Positions 16,978-25,646 of a stretch of 64,000 nt of DNA are shown here, piece after piece (positions within the stretch are counted from its first letter, which is position 1; each line of letters opens with the position of its first letter). The notes under the pieces are model-generated. The model did not search any database and was not told the DNA's origin. It saw nothing but the letters and a program-made list of their open reading frames with translations. A program made the translations under genes and the position numbers. This stretch comes from Paractinoplanes ferrugineus (GTDB lineage Bacteria; Actinomycetota; Actinomycetes; Mycobacteriales; Micromonosporaceae), in the NCBI RefSeq assembly GCF_016862195.1, contig NZ_BOMM01000047.1, forward strand, positions 124,001-188,000, in the 5' to 3' direction.

Positions 16978-17982
16978 TTGCTGATCGGCGCGTCGATCGC
17001 AGCTGACAAGATCCCTTTTTACGAGCCGCTGTTTCCCCGTAACGACATCATGCGGATCTTCCCGGTCGACGTACGACTGGGTCACGCCGACCTGAAGGTC
17101 TTCCCCGACTGGTCCGACAAACGCCTTGCCTACTGCGAGCGCAAGGGCACCATCCCGTTCCTGAGCAGCAAGGTCGACGGCAACCCGGCCGGCCTCGAAC
17201 GGATCCGCCAGCAGTTGGAGGACATGCCCGGCTGGCTGCGCGACAACCCCTCTATGCAGGTGTTCGTCACCGACCGGCACGAGCCCGAGGACGACCTGGA
17301 ACGGGACGGACACCCCGAGGACCGCGCGGTCGCCTACCGGGCCAACTTCGCCAAGTACCTGCACATGATCGAGCACCTGAGCCCCCGGATCCGCGCCAAG
17401 GTCCGCTGCGGCCCGGTACTGATGCAGTACTGGACGGAGCACAAGGGCAAGTTCGAATACGAGACGTACGACCCGGGCACCGGTGACTTCTTCGGCGTCG
17501 ACTGCTATGTGGACGCCGGCACCGACAAATGGGTGATGAGCCCGCAACGGCTGCCGAAGCCGGCGGACTTCCTCAAGCACATCAAGGCGTACGCGCATGG
17601 CCCGGCCGACGCCCGCCCGCGGGTCTTTCCCGAACTGGGCCTGATCGGCATGCCCGACGACCACGACGGCAAGGCCCGCGCCACCTGGCTGCGCGCCGTG
17701 CACGACGAGGTCTCCACCTGGCATCCCGGCACGCCGGGCTGGAAGCAGCGCTGGAGCTTCGCCGGCTGGATCTGGTGGAACCAGACCGGCAAGAACACCG
17801 GCCCGGTCCACCTCATCGGCGGGCGCCGCGACTTCGCCCTCGACGACCGGACCGTCGACGCGCACACCGTCGTCAAGCTGAACCCGCCCCGGCCGCTGCA
17901 GGCGTTCAACGCGATCCGGGAGGCCGAACACCCGGCCCGCCCGCGCACCGCCGCCCCCGAACCCGCCGCGGTGAACCAGTAA
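16978..17982 (+). CDS. Glycosidase-like (GH26-type TIM barrel) protein
   Basis: 334 residues from a TTG with GGAGG eight bases upstream. The reading frame is open for 44 more codons, but MLIGAS-like (LLIGASIAADKIPFYEPLF) is a natural N-terminus for this kind of protein. Features such as TIPFLSSK, the Trp-rich HPGTPGWKQRWSFAGWIWWNQT end, and FFGVDCYVD and RVFPELGL strands resemble glycoside-hydrolase barrels with an acidic residue at strand ends (Glu in FPELGLIG as candidate nucleophile). There is no signal peptide with this start. Assignment to GH26-like is tentative. Confidence 0.55.
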   Translation: MLIGASIAADKIPFYEPLFPRNDIMRIFPVDVRLGHADLKVFPDWSDKRLAYCERKGTIPFLSSKVDGNPAGLERIRQQLEDMPGWLRDNPSMQVFVTDRHEPEDDLERDGHPEDRAVAYRANFAKYLHMIEHLSPRIRAKVRCGPVLMQYWTEHKGKFEYETYDPGTGDFFGVDCYVDAGTDKWVMSPQRLPKPADFLKHIKAYAHGPADARPRVFPELGLIGMPDDHDGKARATWLRAVHDEVSTWHPGTPGWKQRWSFAGWIWWNQTGKNTGPVHLIGGRRDFALDDRTVDAHTVVKLNPPRPLQAFNAIREAEHPARPRTAAPEPAAVNQ

Positions 17983-18016
17983 CGAGTCGGACCGTGCACA
18001 TCAGGAGGCGGGCAGG

Positions 18017-20221
18017 ATGCCGGCATCGTCGAGGGTGACCGAGTTGCGGGTGCACGGGGTGGGCGGGGCGGCGCCGGAAGCGCTGCTCGGGACGGCGGCC
18101 CACCGGCAGATCTGGGGAGACCGGATCGCCGGTTTCTACGCCGCCGACGCCGAGCAGCGGGGACGGACGGTCGAGGCGTACTGCTGGGGTGGCTTGACCT
18201 CGCGGAGCAGCACCCGGGTGTTGTGGGTGCTGCTGTTCCCGTTCATGCTGGCCAACCTCGCCGGCTGGACCTGCTCGGCGCGGACCCGGGCCGACCGGTG
18301 GGCATTCGCGGCACACCGGGCCTGCGCGCGCCTGGCCGCACTGGGCATCACCCTCAACCTCCTGCTGATCGCGGCGCTGGGTGGCATCGACCTGTGGGCG
18401 TTCCAGTTCGGCCGCCGCGAGGTCGGCGACACCGCGCCGATGTGGGAGAGGATCGTCCACGCCCCGCTCGGCGGATCGGCCGCCGGTCCCCGGGTGGTGA
18501 ACGGGGCCGGCGTCGTCGTGGCCGTACTGCTGGTGCTCTGGCTGCTGTCGCGGCAGGCCCGCCACCGCTACGAGGAGGTCACCCCGGTCGATCCGGCGGG
18601 CCGGCGTTACCGCGGCAGCGCCGCGGCCCTGCCGGGCGGCGCGACCGATCCGCAGTTCTTCAACGGTGCGGCTACCGTTCGCCGGTTGGGGCTTCTGCAC
18701 GTCGGTGCTGGGCTTGCCTGGCTGGCCGACGTGCTGGCCTGGCTGGCCGACAAGCCGATCGGGCATCCGCTGGTGATCGGCGCGGCCGCACTGCTCGGAT
18801 GCGCGATCATTCTGCTCGCCGTGGAATCCGGCGGGGAATGGCTGGTCTTTCCGCTTGTCGTGGCGGCGGCGCTGCTGGCGTGCACTGCCGCCGGGTACGC
18901 CTGGCACGCCGGCCCCGGGGCGGAGGGCACCCGTCCGAATGTCGAACACATGCACGGGATCGCGGTCGAGACGTTCTGGCTGATCGTCGCCCTGGTGCTG
19001 GTGCGCTTCCCGGTCCTTGCCACGATCGGCCTCCTCCGGCTCGCGGGACTCCGGCGCGGCGCGGCGGACAAGACGGTCCCGCCGGCGCGGCTGCGCTGGC
19101 CGGCGGCGCCGTTGTGCGTAGCCGTACTCGGCATGCTCAGCGTCAACGTCGCCGGCCTGGGCTGCCTGGTCACCACGGCGACGTCGCTCGGTCTTCCCCA
19201 GGAGGCGGTGTTCGACGGGCTACGCGACCAGATCCCGTGGCTCACCCTGGCGCCGGTAGCCGTCGGCATCGTATTCCTGGTGGTCGAATTGATCCGGTAC
19301 GCCGCGGCCGGGAACCTCCGCGGCACCTCACCGGTTCTCGGCGAATACGCCGGCCGGTCGCACGCCACCCCGGCTCCGCCGCCGCCCCTGGACGCCTGGC
19401 GCTGTAACGCTCTACCGATCGACGGCATCTGCGAAGGCGAACGTGAACGCCGGATGCGGTGGGTCCGTTCCCTCGCGCGCGCCCGGAAAGTCGCCGGCTT
19501 CGCGCCGGACGTCCGCTATCTGCTTGTCGGTCTCGTGGCTGTCGCCGCCGCGGTTCTCGCCGGGATCCAGTCGGAGATCGACGGGACGACGCCGAGGTTG
19601 CCGACCTTGGCCGACGGTTTCGCCGTCTGGCTGGCCGGGCTGATTCCGCTGGCCGGAGTGGCGCTGCTGAGGTGGGGCTGGGGTCGCCCGGACGCCCGCC
19701 GGTGGCTGGGAGTGCTCTGGGACGTGGGTACGTTCTGGCCGCGCTCGTTCCACCCGTTCGCACCGCCGTGCTACACCGAGCGCGCGGTGCCGGACCTGCA
19801 GCGCCGCATCCGCTGGCTCAACGACAACGGCCACCGGGTCATCGTCGTCTCGCACAGCCAGGGCAGCGTCCTGGCCGCTCTGGCCCTCGTCCAGCAACCG
19901 GCCGGCCAGCCGACGTTGGTGACGTTCGGATCGCCGCTGATGAAGCTGTACGGGTGGGCGTTCCCCGCCTACATCGATGCCACGGTGCTGGATCGCGTAC
20001 GAGTGTGGCGCAATTTCTCCTACCCGACCGACTACATCGGCGGACCGGTCGGACGCGACGGCGTCGACGTCGCGCTGCCCGACCCGGACTCCGCCTGGTA
20101 CGTCGCCGGCGAGCCGATGCCGCGAATGCGACGGCACACCGGCTACTGGTCGGACGAGGCGATGTGGTCCGAGATCGACAGGCTGGCCGCGGAGCCCCGC
20201 CGAGCCAGGGCCACGGCATGA
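18017..20221 (+). CDS. Large polytopic membrane protein with alpha/beta-hydrolase domain
   Basis: 734 residues; AGGAGG ribosome site before the ATG. The N-terminus TELRVHGVGGAAPEALLG looks like the oxyanion-hole strand of a lipase (HGVGG), followed by about eight to ten membrane segments (70-400 and 510-560), and then a C-terminal catalytic-type segment with nucleophile Ser614 in SHSQGSVLAAL. So the hydrolase fold is split by an inserted membrane region. Such proteins are common but uncharacterised in actinomycetes; an integral-membrane lipase or esterase is the best guess. It is convergent with the anchored protein on the other strand. Confidence 0.7.
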   Translation: MPASSRVTELRVHGVGGAAPEALLGTAAHRQIWGDRIAGFYAADAEQRGRTVEAYCWGGLTSRSSTRVLWVLLFPFMLANLAGWTCSARTRADRWAFAAHRACARLAALGITLNLLLIAALGGIDLWAFQFGRREVGDTAPMWERIVHAPLGGSAAGPRVVNGAGVVVAVLLVLWLLSRQARHRYEEVTPVDPAGRRYRGSAAALPGGATDPQFFNGAATVRRLGLLHVGAGLAWLADVLAWLADKPIGHPLVIGAAALLGCAIILLAVESGGEWLVFPLVVAAALLACTAAGYAWHAGPGAEGTRPNVEHMHGIAVETFWLIVALVLVRFPVLATIGLLRLAGLRRGAADKTVPPARLRWPAAPLCVAVLGMLSVNVAGLGCLVTTATSLGLPQEAVFDGLRDQIPWLTLAPVAVGIVFLVVELIRYAAAGNLRGTSPVLGEYAGRSHATPAPPPPLDAWRCNALPIDGICEGERERRMRWVRSLARARKVAGFAPDVRYLLVGLVAVAAAVLAGIQSEIDGTTPRLPTLADGFAVWLAGLIPLAGVALLRWGWGRPDARRWLGVLWDVGTFWPRSFHPFAPPCYTERAVPDLQRRIRWLNDNGHRVIVVSHSQGSVLAALALVQQPAGQPTLVTFGSPLMKLYGWAFPAYIDATVLDRVRVWRNFSYPTDYIGGPVGRDGVDVALPDPDSAWYVAGEPMPRMRRHTGYWSDEAMWSEIDRLAAEPRRARATA

Positions 20222-20242
20222 CCTGCCGAAATCAGCGGCGTG

Positions 20243-20881
20243 TCACAGCTTGCGGCAAGGGCTTGGGTCCTCCGGGGCGCAAATGGTGAGGTTCACGTCG
20301 AAGGTCTTGCGATAGGCGAGGCCGTTCATGCGGTAGCGCACGGTTATGCCGTGCAGTTCCGAGGTGTGCGTGGGAACGGGGAACTCGAAGACCACCTCGA
20401 CGCTTTCCTCCTCGGTCTGCGGCGCGATCCGATAGTTCGTCACCTCGTGGCGAGGAGGTATTTTCCAGGCTGCCGGCAGCGGCAGGGCGTAGCCGCTCAC
20501 CGCGCCGGTGCCGAGCAGGGCCACCCGGTCCGGGCCCCACAGGTACGGGGCGGTCGTCGGCTCGAGGCTCTGCGGGTTGCCGGCGAGAGTGACCTCGTGG
20601 AGAACGATGTCGTTCTTCGTCGGATTGTGCAGCACCAGCGAACCCCAGAGCAGGCCTGACTGCGACGGTTCGGTGCGCGCCCGCAACTCCTCGAAGTTGG
20701 TGCCCTCCAACGGCCCGGCCCGCAAGGGCGCACTGCTGGATCCCCGGCCGGTCAGCCACAGCACGCCGGCCGCGGCGAGCGCGCAGGCGAGTACGGCGGC
20801 AGCGGCGATCACGAGTTTCCGGCGACGGGGGGCACCCCCCGGGACATCGTCCCGGGGGGTGCCAGCAACCTGATCCGTCAC
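20243..20881 (-). CDS. Single-pass anchored extracytoplasmic protein
   Basis: 212 residues. A short charged N-terminus (VTDQVAGTPRDDVPGG), one membrane helix (about 23-43, LVIAAAAVLACALAAAGVLWL) and an outward domain rich in beta strands (LWGSLVLHNPTKNDIVLHEVTL, VEVVFEFPV, ITVRYRMNGLAYRKTFDVNLTIC). No family recognised. The GTG start overlaps the stop of the secreted protein upstream (GTGA), so the two are made together and probably act together. The first codons encode a very strong RNA hairpin. Confidence 0.72.
   Translation of the reverse strand: MTDQVAGTPRDDVPGGAPRRRKLVIAAAAVLACALAAAGVLWLTGRGSSSAPLRAGPLEGTNFEELRARTEPSQSGLLWGSLVLHNPTKNDIVLHEVTLAGNPQSLEPTTAPYLWGPDRVALLGTGAVSGYALPLPAAWKIPPRHEVTNYRIAPQTEEESVEVVFEFPVPTHTSELHGITVRYRMNGLAYRKTFDVNLTICAPEDPSPCRKL
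20831..20863 (-). repeat. 15-bp perfect inverted repeat at the start of a coupled gene
   Basis: Arms 20831-20845 and 20849-20863 are perfect complements around a 3-base centre. On the minus strand the hairpin begins 15 bases after the stop of the upstream secreted protein and lies inside codons 7-17 of the anchored protein. It may dampen transcription or translation of the second gene. Confidence 0.8.
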
Positions 20882-22239
20882 GCGACTTCCCGCGTCTTGG
20901 CCACGCCGGTGTACCACCGGCCCTTGTACCCGCAGATGTTGAATCCTGAGGAGTCGCCCTTGTAGCCGACCGTCACACCCGAACTCCAGGTCTGGGACAG
21001 CTTGAGGTTTCCGCCCACCGCGTTGCCGAAGCCGAAGGAGCCGGTGTACGTCGAGGTCTTGTCCTTGGCGACGCTGATCTCCATGTTGCCGCCGATGGTG
21101 TTCTTGTAGGACGCGCTGCAGGAGAACGGCGTCCACAAGCGACGGTTGGAGTTGCCGGTGAAGCCCTTCGGGCGGTACTCGGTGTATCCCGACCACCACT
21201 TCGCGCCCGTCTGACGGTTCTGGCACCACACGTCGTACATGTTGAAGCCGTAGCTGACGTACCACTCGGCCCGGGTGTTCTTCGCGATGGTGCCCTTGAT
21301 GGTCGCCGTCGTGGTGGCGCCCTTGGTCATGCCCAGCGTGGTCACCAGGCTGCCCTTGCGGTTGGTCACACCGACCTCGAGGCTGGTGTTCTTGGAGGTG
21401 CGGTACTCCCAGGTGCCGGTGGTGTGCGAGCCGGTGGCCTGGTCGGAGACGGTCACGTTGGCGCCGATCACGTCCTTGCTCTTCTTGCGCATCCAGTGGT
21501 TCCCGCCGCACCACACGTCCGGGTCGTACGTCTTGCCGGAGGCGGAGACCTGGGCGTTGGCGGCGGCCACGGACGCGTCGTAGGTCGGCAGGTCGGTGCG
21601 TGCCGTGCCGGTCGCCTCGATCGGGGCACCGGTGGCGCAGATCATGCCGGTCGGGCACTGGCTCCCGGTCTCGACGGCGGCGGTGTTCGTCACCTCCTCC
21701 GGCTCGACCTGGGTGGAGACCAGGTCGAATTCGGGGCGGCCGTTCGGCGCCGCCTCCATCGCCGACAGGCTCGACTGGCGCTCCTCGGTGTCACCGTCGG
21801 CGGCCACGTCGTCGGCGAACGGCCTCATGACGCCGTCGTCGCCGATCGTGACCCGGCTGCGGTAGAAGACCTGCCCGTGGTCGGTGGGCGCGGTGAGCAC
21901 CAGGGAGATCAGCCCGTCGGCGTCCTTGGCCGCGAGCAGGGTCGCCGGGTCGGCGATCCAGGTGTAGAAGGTGCCGTCCTCGAAGGACCAGCTCCAGCCG
22001 ACCTCGGTCGGCTCGATCTCCGCACCGGCCGGCAGCGCGAGCAGCTGCTCGGCGGTCGGCTCCACGGAGACCGTGATGAGCGTGTCGGCGATGGGTTCGC
22101 CGGACGGTGTGCGAAGCGTTCCGGTCAAGGTCGGCGCGACGGTGTCGTCCGCGTGGGCCTGAACTGGTGATCCGACGACAAGGCAGGCCATGGCCAGGCC
22201 GATGACGGCCCACCGTCTCGGTGTCGAAGCTAACCTCAT
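20878..22239 (-). CDS. Secreted protein of unknown function, Cys-containing beta-rich domain
   Basis: 453 residues. ATG with GGAG nine bases upstream; a further in-frame ATG 33 bases earlier is less likely. Signal peptide MRLASTPRRWAVIGLAMACLVVGSPVQAHA, an N-terminal TLTGTLRTPSGEPIADTLITV segment like a carboxypeptidase-regulatory (CarboxypepD_reg) beta sandwich, an acidic linker, and a C-terminal domain (about 240-453) of Thr/Ser/Gly beta hairpins with cysteines in DVWCGGNHWMRKKS, DVWCQNRQTG, FSCSASYKN and ICGYKGRWY. I recognise no named family. It is exported and coupled to the anchored protein downstream. Confidence 0.72.
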   Translation of the reverse strand: MRLASTPRRWAVIGLAMACLVVGSPVQAHADDTVAPTLTGTLRTPSGEPIADTLITVSVEPTAEQLLALPAGAEIEPTEVGWSWSFEDGTFYTWIADPATLLAAKDADGLISLVLTAPTDHGQVFYRSRVTIGDDGVMRPFADDVAADGDTEERQSSLSAMEAAPNGRPEFDLVSTQVEPEEVTNTAAVETGSQCPTGMICATGAPIEATGTARTDLPTYDASVAAANAQVSASGKTYDPDVWCGGNHWMRKKSKDVIGANVTVSDQATGSHTTGTWEYRTSKNTSLEVGVTNRKGSLVTTLGMTKGATTTATIKGTIAKNTRAEWYVSYGFNMYDVWCQNRQTGAKWWSGYTEYRPKGFTGNSNRRLWTPFSCSASYKNTIGGNMEISVAKDKTSTYTGSFGFGNAVGGNLKLSQTWSSGVTVGYKGDSSGFNICGYKGRWYTGVAKTREVA

Positions 22240-22551
22240 GGTGCCGTTCTCCACTCCCCCGATTTCATTCACACCAAACGATGTGAACGTGCGGAGAGGC
22301 TAACCGGCAAGATCGACTTTGGCTACGAACAGTTTTCCCGAGGCAGGGTCGATTTGAGCACCCCTGGGGTCATATCGGGGCGATTCCCTGTCGCTCAGGC
22401 GACACTTTGCCGCGGTCGGAGGCCGCCGCTCCAGGCCGGCCCGGTCCGGCGAGAAAATCGAGAAAGTCTCCGACAGACGGCAACCCGCGGGCAGCGGATC
22501 GCATGTACCCGGATGTAGGTAGTGATCGCCACGATTCACAGGAGCTCGAGC
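22240..22551. promoter_or_regulatory. Divergent intergenic region, secreted protein / response regulator
   Basis: 312 bases without a gene. Contains short inverted repeats such as TGTCGC-TCAG-GCGACA near 22388 and a tract rich in A/T at 22254-22275 that may belong to the minus-strand promoter. AGGAG lies seven bases before the regulator's ATG. No known operator recognised. Confidence 0.4.
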
Positions 22552-23202
22552 ATGTTGCGGGTAGTCATCGCCGACGGCCAGGAGATGGTCCGCGCCGGGT
22601 TCAAGATGATCCTCGAGGCCCAGCCGGACATCACCGTGGTGGCTGATGTCGCCGACGGGACCAAGGCGGTCGAGATGGCCCGGTCGATGCGGCCCGACGT
22701 CTGCCTGTTCGACATCCGGATGCCCGGCCTGGACGGCCTGGAGGCGACCCGGTGGCTGGCCGGTCCCGGGGTGACCGACCCGATCCCGGTCGTCGTGATC
22801 ACCATGTTCGACCTTGACGAGGACGTACGTACGGCGTTGCAGTGCGGCGCGAGCGGCTTCCTGCTCAAGGACTGCGGCCCGGCGCTGCTGGTCGAGGCGG
22901 TCCGCGCCGCGGCCCGGGGTCACCTGCTGGTGGCGCCGCAGGTGACGGTGCGGTTGCTGCACCATCTCCGGACCAGCGCGCCGGCGGGGGCGCCGGGACC
23001 GCCGGTCGACCTGACCGAACGCGAGGCCGACGTGGTCCGGGGCGTGGCCGCGGGCTGGACCAACCAGGAGATCGCCGCCAACCTGTTCGTCGCGGTGTCG
23101 ACGGTCAAGACACACCTCGCGGCGGCGCAGGCGAAAATCGCCGTACGCAACCGGGTCGAGGTCGCCTCCTGGGCCTGGCGCGCCGGCATCGCCGCCGGTT
23201 GA
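22552..23202 (+). CDS. NarL/FixJ-family orphan response regulator
   Basis: 216 residues: receiver domain (1-120) with phospho-acceptor Asp54 (CLFDIRMPG) and Lys near 104 (GFLLKD), then a LuxR-type HTH (about 152-210, LTEREADVVRGVAAGWTNQEIAANLFV). One residue of the acidic pair that binds magnesium is replaced: the usual D-D reads D8-G9. No histidine kinase gene is adjacent. The ATG has AGGAG seven bases upstream. It may control the divergent secreted pair, but that is only proximity. Confidence 0.87.
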   Translation: MLRVVIADGQEMVRAGFKMILEAQPDITVVADVADGTKAVEMARSMRPDVCLFDIRMPGLDGLEATRWLAGPGVTDPIPVVVITMFDLDEDVRTALQCGASGFLLKDCGPALLVEAVRAAARGHLLVAPQVTVRLLHHLRTSAPAGAPGPPVDLTEREADVVRGVAAGWTNQEIAANLFVAVSTVKTHLAAAQAKIAVRNRVEVASWAWRAGIAAG

Positions 23203-23204
23203 CC

Positions 23205-23401
23205 GCCCGGCCCCGGGCTGCTCGCCGACCCCGATCGCTGTCTTCCTGGTGCCGCAGCACCACGCCGCGCGCGACCGGGATTCCCTCGGCGGCCAGGACT
23301 TTCTTGGTCACGTCAGGCTCGGCGCACGGCCCGCCGAACAGCACCGCGACAGTCAGGGCGGGGTTCACACAGTCCGGTTCCCGGGGATCCTGGGTGGTCA
23401 C
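23205..23401 (-). pseudogene. D-alanine-D-alanine ligase relic
   Basis: From a GTG that overlaps the EamA stop by four bases the frame reads ...ALTVAVLFGGPCAEPDV directly followed by TKKVLAAEGIPVARGVVL and then unrelated sequence. The first block is the N-terminal GGxSxEhxVS strand of Ddl ligases; the second is the segment that normally lies about 100 residues later (K-x-L-x-x-x-GIPVA). So the middle has been deleted and the ATP-grasp catalytic part is missing. It is a non-functional fragment, or at most a short peptide coupled to the exporter. Confidence 0.6.
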
Positions 23402-24495
23402 GACGGGACGTCCTCGAGCAGGCGCGGGGTCGGCGTCGACCGGAACTCGTCCGCGGTGACCGCACCGGAGATGCGTACTCGTCCGACCGCGGGCCGGCGA
23501 CGACCCACGTGTGCGGGATGGACGGGGATGCCGACCGGCATGGCGACCATTCCGACCGCTCTCGGCCACGAGTACTGCTGATCGGGCTTCTGCTCGGGCG
23601 TCCCGCCGGTCGCGGCGGTGAGCAGGCCGACGAGGATGATCGCGCAAGCGGTCCACGCCCCGGCCGAGAGTCGTTCCCCGAGCACCAGAGTGCTCAGGAG
23701 CGCGGCGGCCAGCGGCTCGCCCAGACTCAGCGTGCCGGCGAGGTTGGCACTGACGCTCTGCAGACCTTTGGTGTAGAGGGCGTAGACAGCACCGGTGGTG
23801 ATCAGGCCGAGCCAGGCGATGAGCGCGACGGTGCCGGGCTGGGCGATGTTGCCCGCGTCGCGGACGATCGCGGGAGCGAGCACTACCGAGCCGATCAACA
23901 TGGTCAGGCCGGTGGAGACGTGGACATCGGGAACGTCTGCCGAAATCCTCTTCGACAGTACGGTGTAGCCGGCGAACACCGCGCCGGCCAGGACTCCCCA
24001 GGCGAGACCGGCCGGGTCGACCCTGGCGCCGGCGCCGGGGACCAGCAGCAGGAATGATCCGGCCACGGCGATGCCAGAGCCGATCAACCAGTTCCGGGTC
24101 AGCCGCTCGCCGTCGAATTTGCGTGCGGCCAACCCGGTGAACAGCGGCACGGTGGCGACGGCGACGACGGTGCCCATGGCGCCGCCGGTCAGCGTCACCG
24201 CTTTGAGGAAGCTGACCTGATAACCGGCGCTGAACAGCCCGGTCGCCACGAACAGCGACCACAACCGGAGCCCACGGACCGCCCGGAACGCGGCGCGGCT
24301 GCGCAGAGCCAGCACGATCAGCGCGAGGCCGCCGACCAGGTGGCGCCATCCCGCCAAGGCCGCGGGTCCGACCGCTCCGTCGAGGAGAACCTGAGCCGGC
24401 CCGATGGTGCCACCCAGAATCATCGCGGCCAGCACGAAGGCCGAACCGCGCCAGGTGCTTGCTGGAGCAGTCCGCTCGGGTGGTGTCGGCTTCAT
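23398..24495 (-). CDS. EamA/DMT-superfamily permease with C-terminal tail
   Basis: 365 residues, with ten membrane segments in two EamA repeats (residues about 17-300), including SLGEPLAAALLSTLVLGE near the end of the second repeat, as in DMT exporters. After the last helix there are some 65 hydrophilic residues (TPEQKPDQQYSWPRAVG onward) that I do not recognise and that exceed the family's usual length; with the ligase relic right behind, the tail may be read-through into rearranged DNA. Divergent from the AraC regulator, 186 bases apart. Confidence 0.82.
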   Translation of the reverse strand: MKPTPPERTAPASTWRGSAFVLAAMILGGTIGPAQVLLDGAVGPAALAGWRHLVGGLALIVLALRSRAAFRAVRGLRLWSLFVATGLFSAGYQVSFLKAVTLTGGAMGTVVAVATVPLFTGLAARKFDGERLTRNWLIGSGIAVAGSFLLLVPGAGARVDPAGLAWGVLAGAVFAGYTVLSKRISADVPDVHVSTGLTMLIGSVVLAPAIVRDAGNIAQPGTVALIAWLGLITTGAVYALYTKGLQSVSANLAGTLSLGEPLAAALLSTLVLGERLSAGAWTACAIILVGLLTAATGGTPEQKPDQQYSWPRAVGMVAMPVGIPVHPAHVGRRRPAVGRVRISGAVTADEFRSTPTPRLLEDVPS

Positions 24496-24681
24496 GCCTC
24501 AAAGGCTGGCGGACGAGGGCGGCGTTGCCTTCCTCCCGCGAGCTTGCGACGGCTCGGCTCGTGGCGGAGATCAGAAGCCGCTGCCTCGTACGAATGGTGG
24601 AGGAGTCACCGGGCGACACTCGCCGACGCGGGCCGGCAACGACTCGGGCCCGAGCGGAGACGTCGCGGTTATCGTTGACCG

Positions 24682-25638
24682 GTGATCGGCAACCTCGAGA
24701 CGTTCCAGGACGAGCTGGCCGCCAGCGGGTTTCCCCGGCTGGTCAACAAGCGGGCCGGGGCCGGCTTCCAGGGCCGGGTCACCACCCGTGACCTCGGGTC
24801 GCTGCGGCTGTTCTCCCTCGAGACGCCCGAGAGCGCCTGCATCGGGCGGGAACGTGACGCTGTCGACGGCGAGAACCTGGCAATCAAGGTGATGACCCGG
24901 GGGCGGACGCGGATCGAGCAGGGGCGCGGCGACGCCGAACTCGGACCGGCCGACCTGGTGCTGCTCGATCCCACCCGTACGCTGCGGTTCGAGAGCACCG
25001 CCTCGGCGCACGTCACCATCCTGGTTCCGCACCGGGAGCTTCGGATCCGGCCCGCGCAGATCGACCGGCTCATCGGCGTACGCATCGACGGCAGCCACGG
25101 TCCGGGCGCGCTCGTCTCCGTGCTGGCCCGGGAGTTCACGCGCTCGGTGACCGAGCTTCGCGAGGCGGCGGCGCTGCGGTCGGCGGCGGCCGTCATCGAG
25201 CTGATCGCGGTCGCACTCGAGGCCCGGTTGGGTGACGAGGAACCGGCCCCGGACGAGGGGTTGCGGGACCGGATCGCCGGCTACATCGAGGCCCGGCTGG
25301 CCGATCCCGAGCTGTCCCCGCCCGGCATCGCCGCCGCCCACCACATCTCCGTACGCCGGTTGCACAAGCTGTTCGAGGACCAGCCGCTCACCGTCGCGGC
25401 CCTGATCCGGCGGCGCCGCCTGGAGCGCTGCCGGGCCGAGCTGACCGGCGGCGGACGGACGGTCACGGCCGTGGCCGCCCGCTGGGGATTCTCCGATCCC
25501 ACTCATTTCAGCAAGCTCTTCAAGACGACGTACGGCTACAACGCCCGCGCACTGATAACCAGCAACCGTGCGCGGACGACCAAGACGCGCACGGCCCAGC
25601 CGGAACAGGATGGTGGTGACCAAGCAGGCAACAGGTAG
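24682..25638 (+). CDS. AraC-family transcriptional regulator
   Basis: 318 residues. The N-terminal part (about 20-180) is an AraC-binding-like cupin domain with VMTRGRTRIEQGRGDAELGPADLVLLDPTR; the C-terminal part (about 195-300) holds the two HTH motifs, ending in VTAVAARWGFSDPTHFSKLFKTTYG, the AraC signature. The last 20 residues are a charged tail. The GTG start has only a weak ribosome site. It faces the EamA exporter gene and precedes a cupin gene by eight bases, so it may regulate both. Confidence 0.88.
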   Translation: MIGNLETFQDELAASGFPRLVNKRAGAGFQGRVTTRDLGSLRLFSLETPESACIGRERDAVDGENLAIKVMTRGRTRIEQGRGDAELGPADLVLLDPTRTLRFESTASAHVTILVPHRELRIRPAQIDRLIGVRIDGSHGPGALVSVLAREFTRSVTELREAAALRSAAAVIELIAVALEARLGDEEPAPDEGLRDRIAGYIEARLADPELSPPGIAAAHHISVRRLHKLFEDQPLTVAALIRRRRLERCRAELTGGGRTVTAVAARWGFSDPTHFSKLFKTTYGYNARALITSNRARTTKTRTAQPEQDGGDQAGNR

Positions 25639-25646
25639 GAGCAGTC

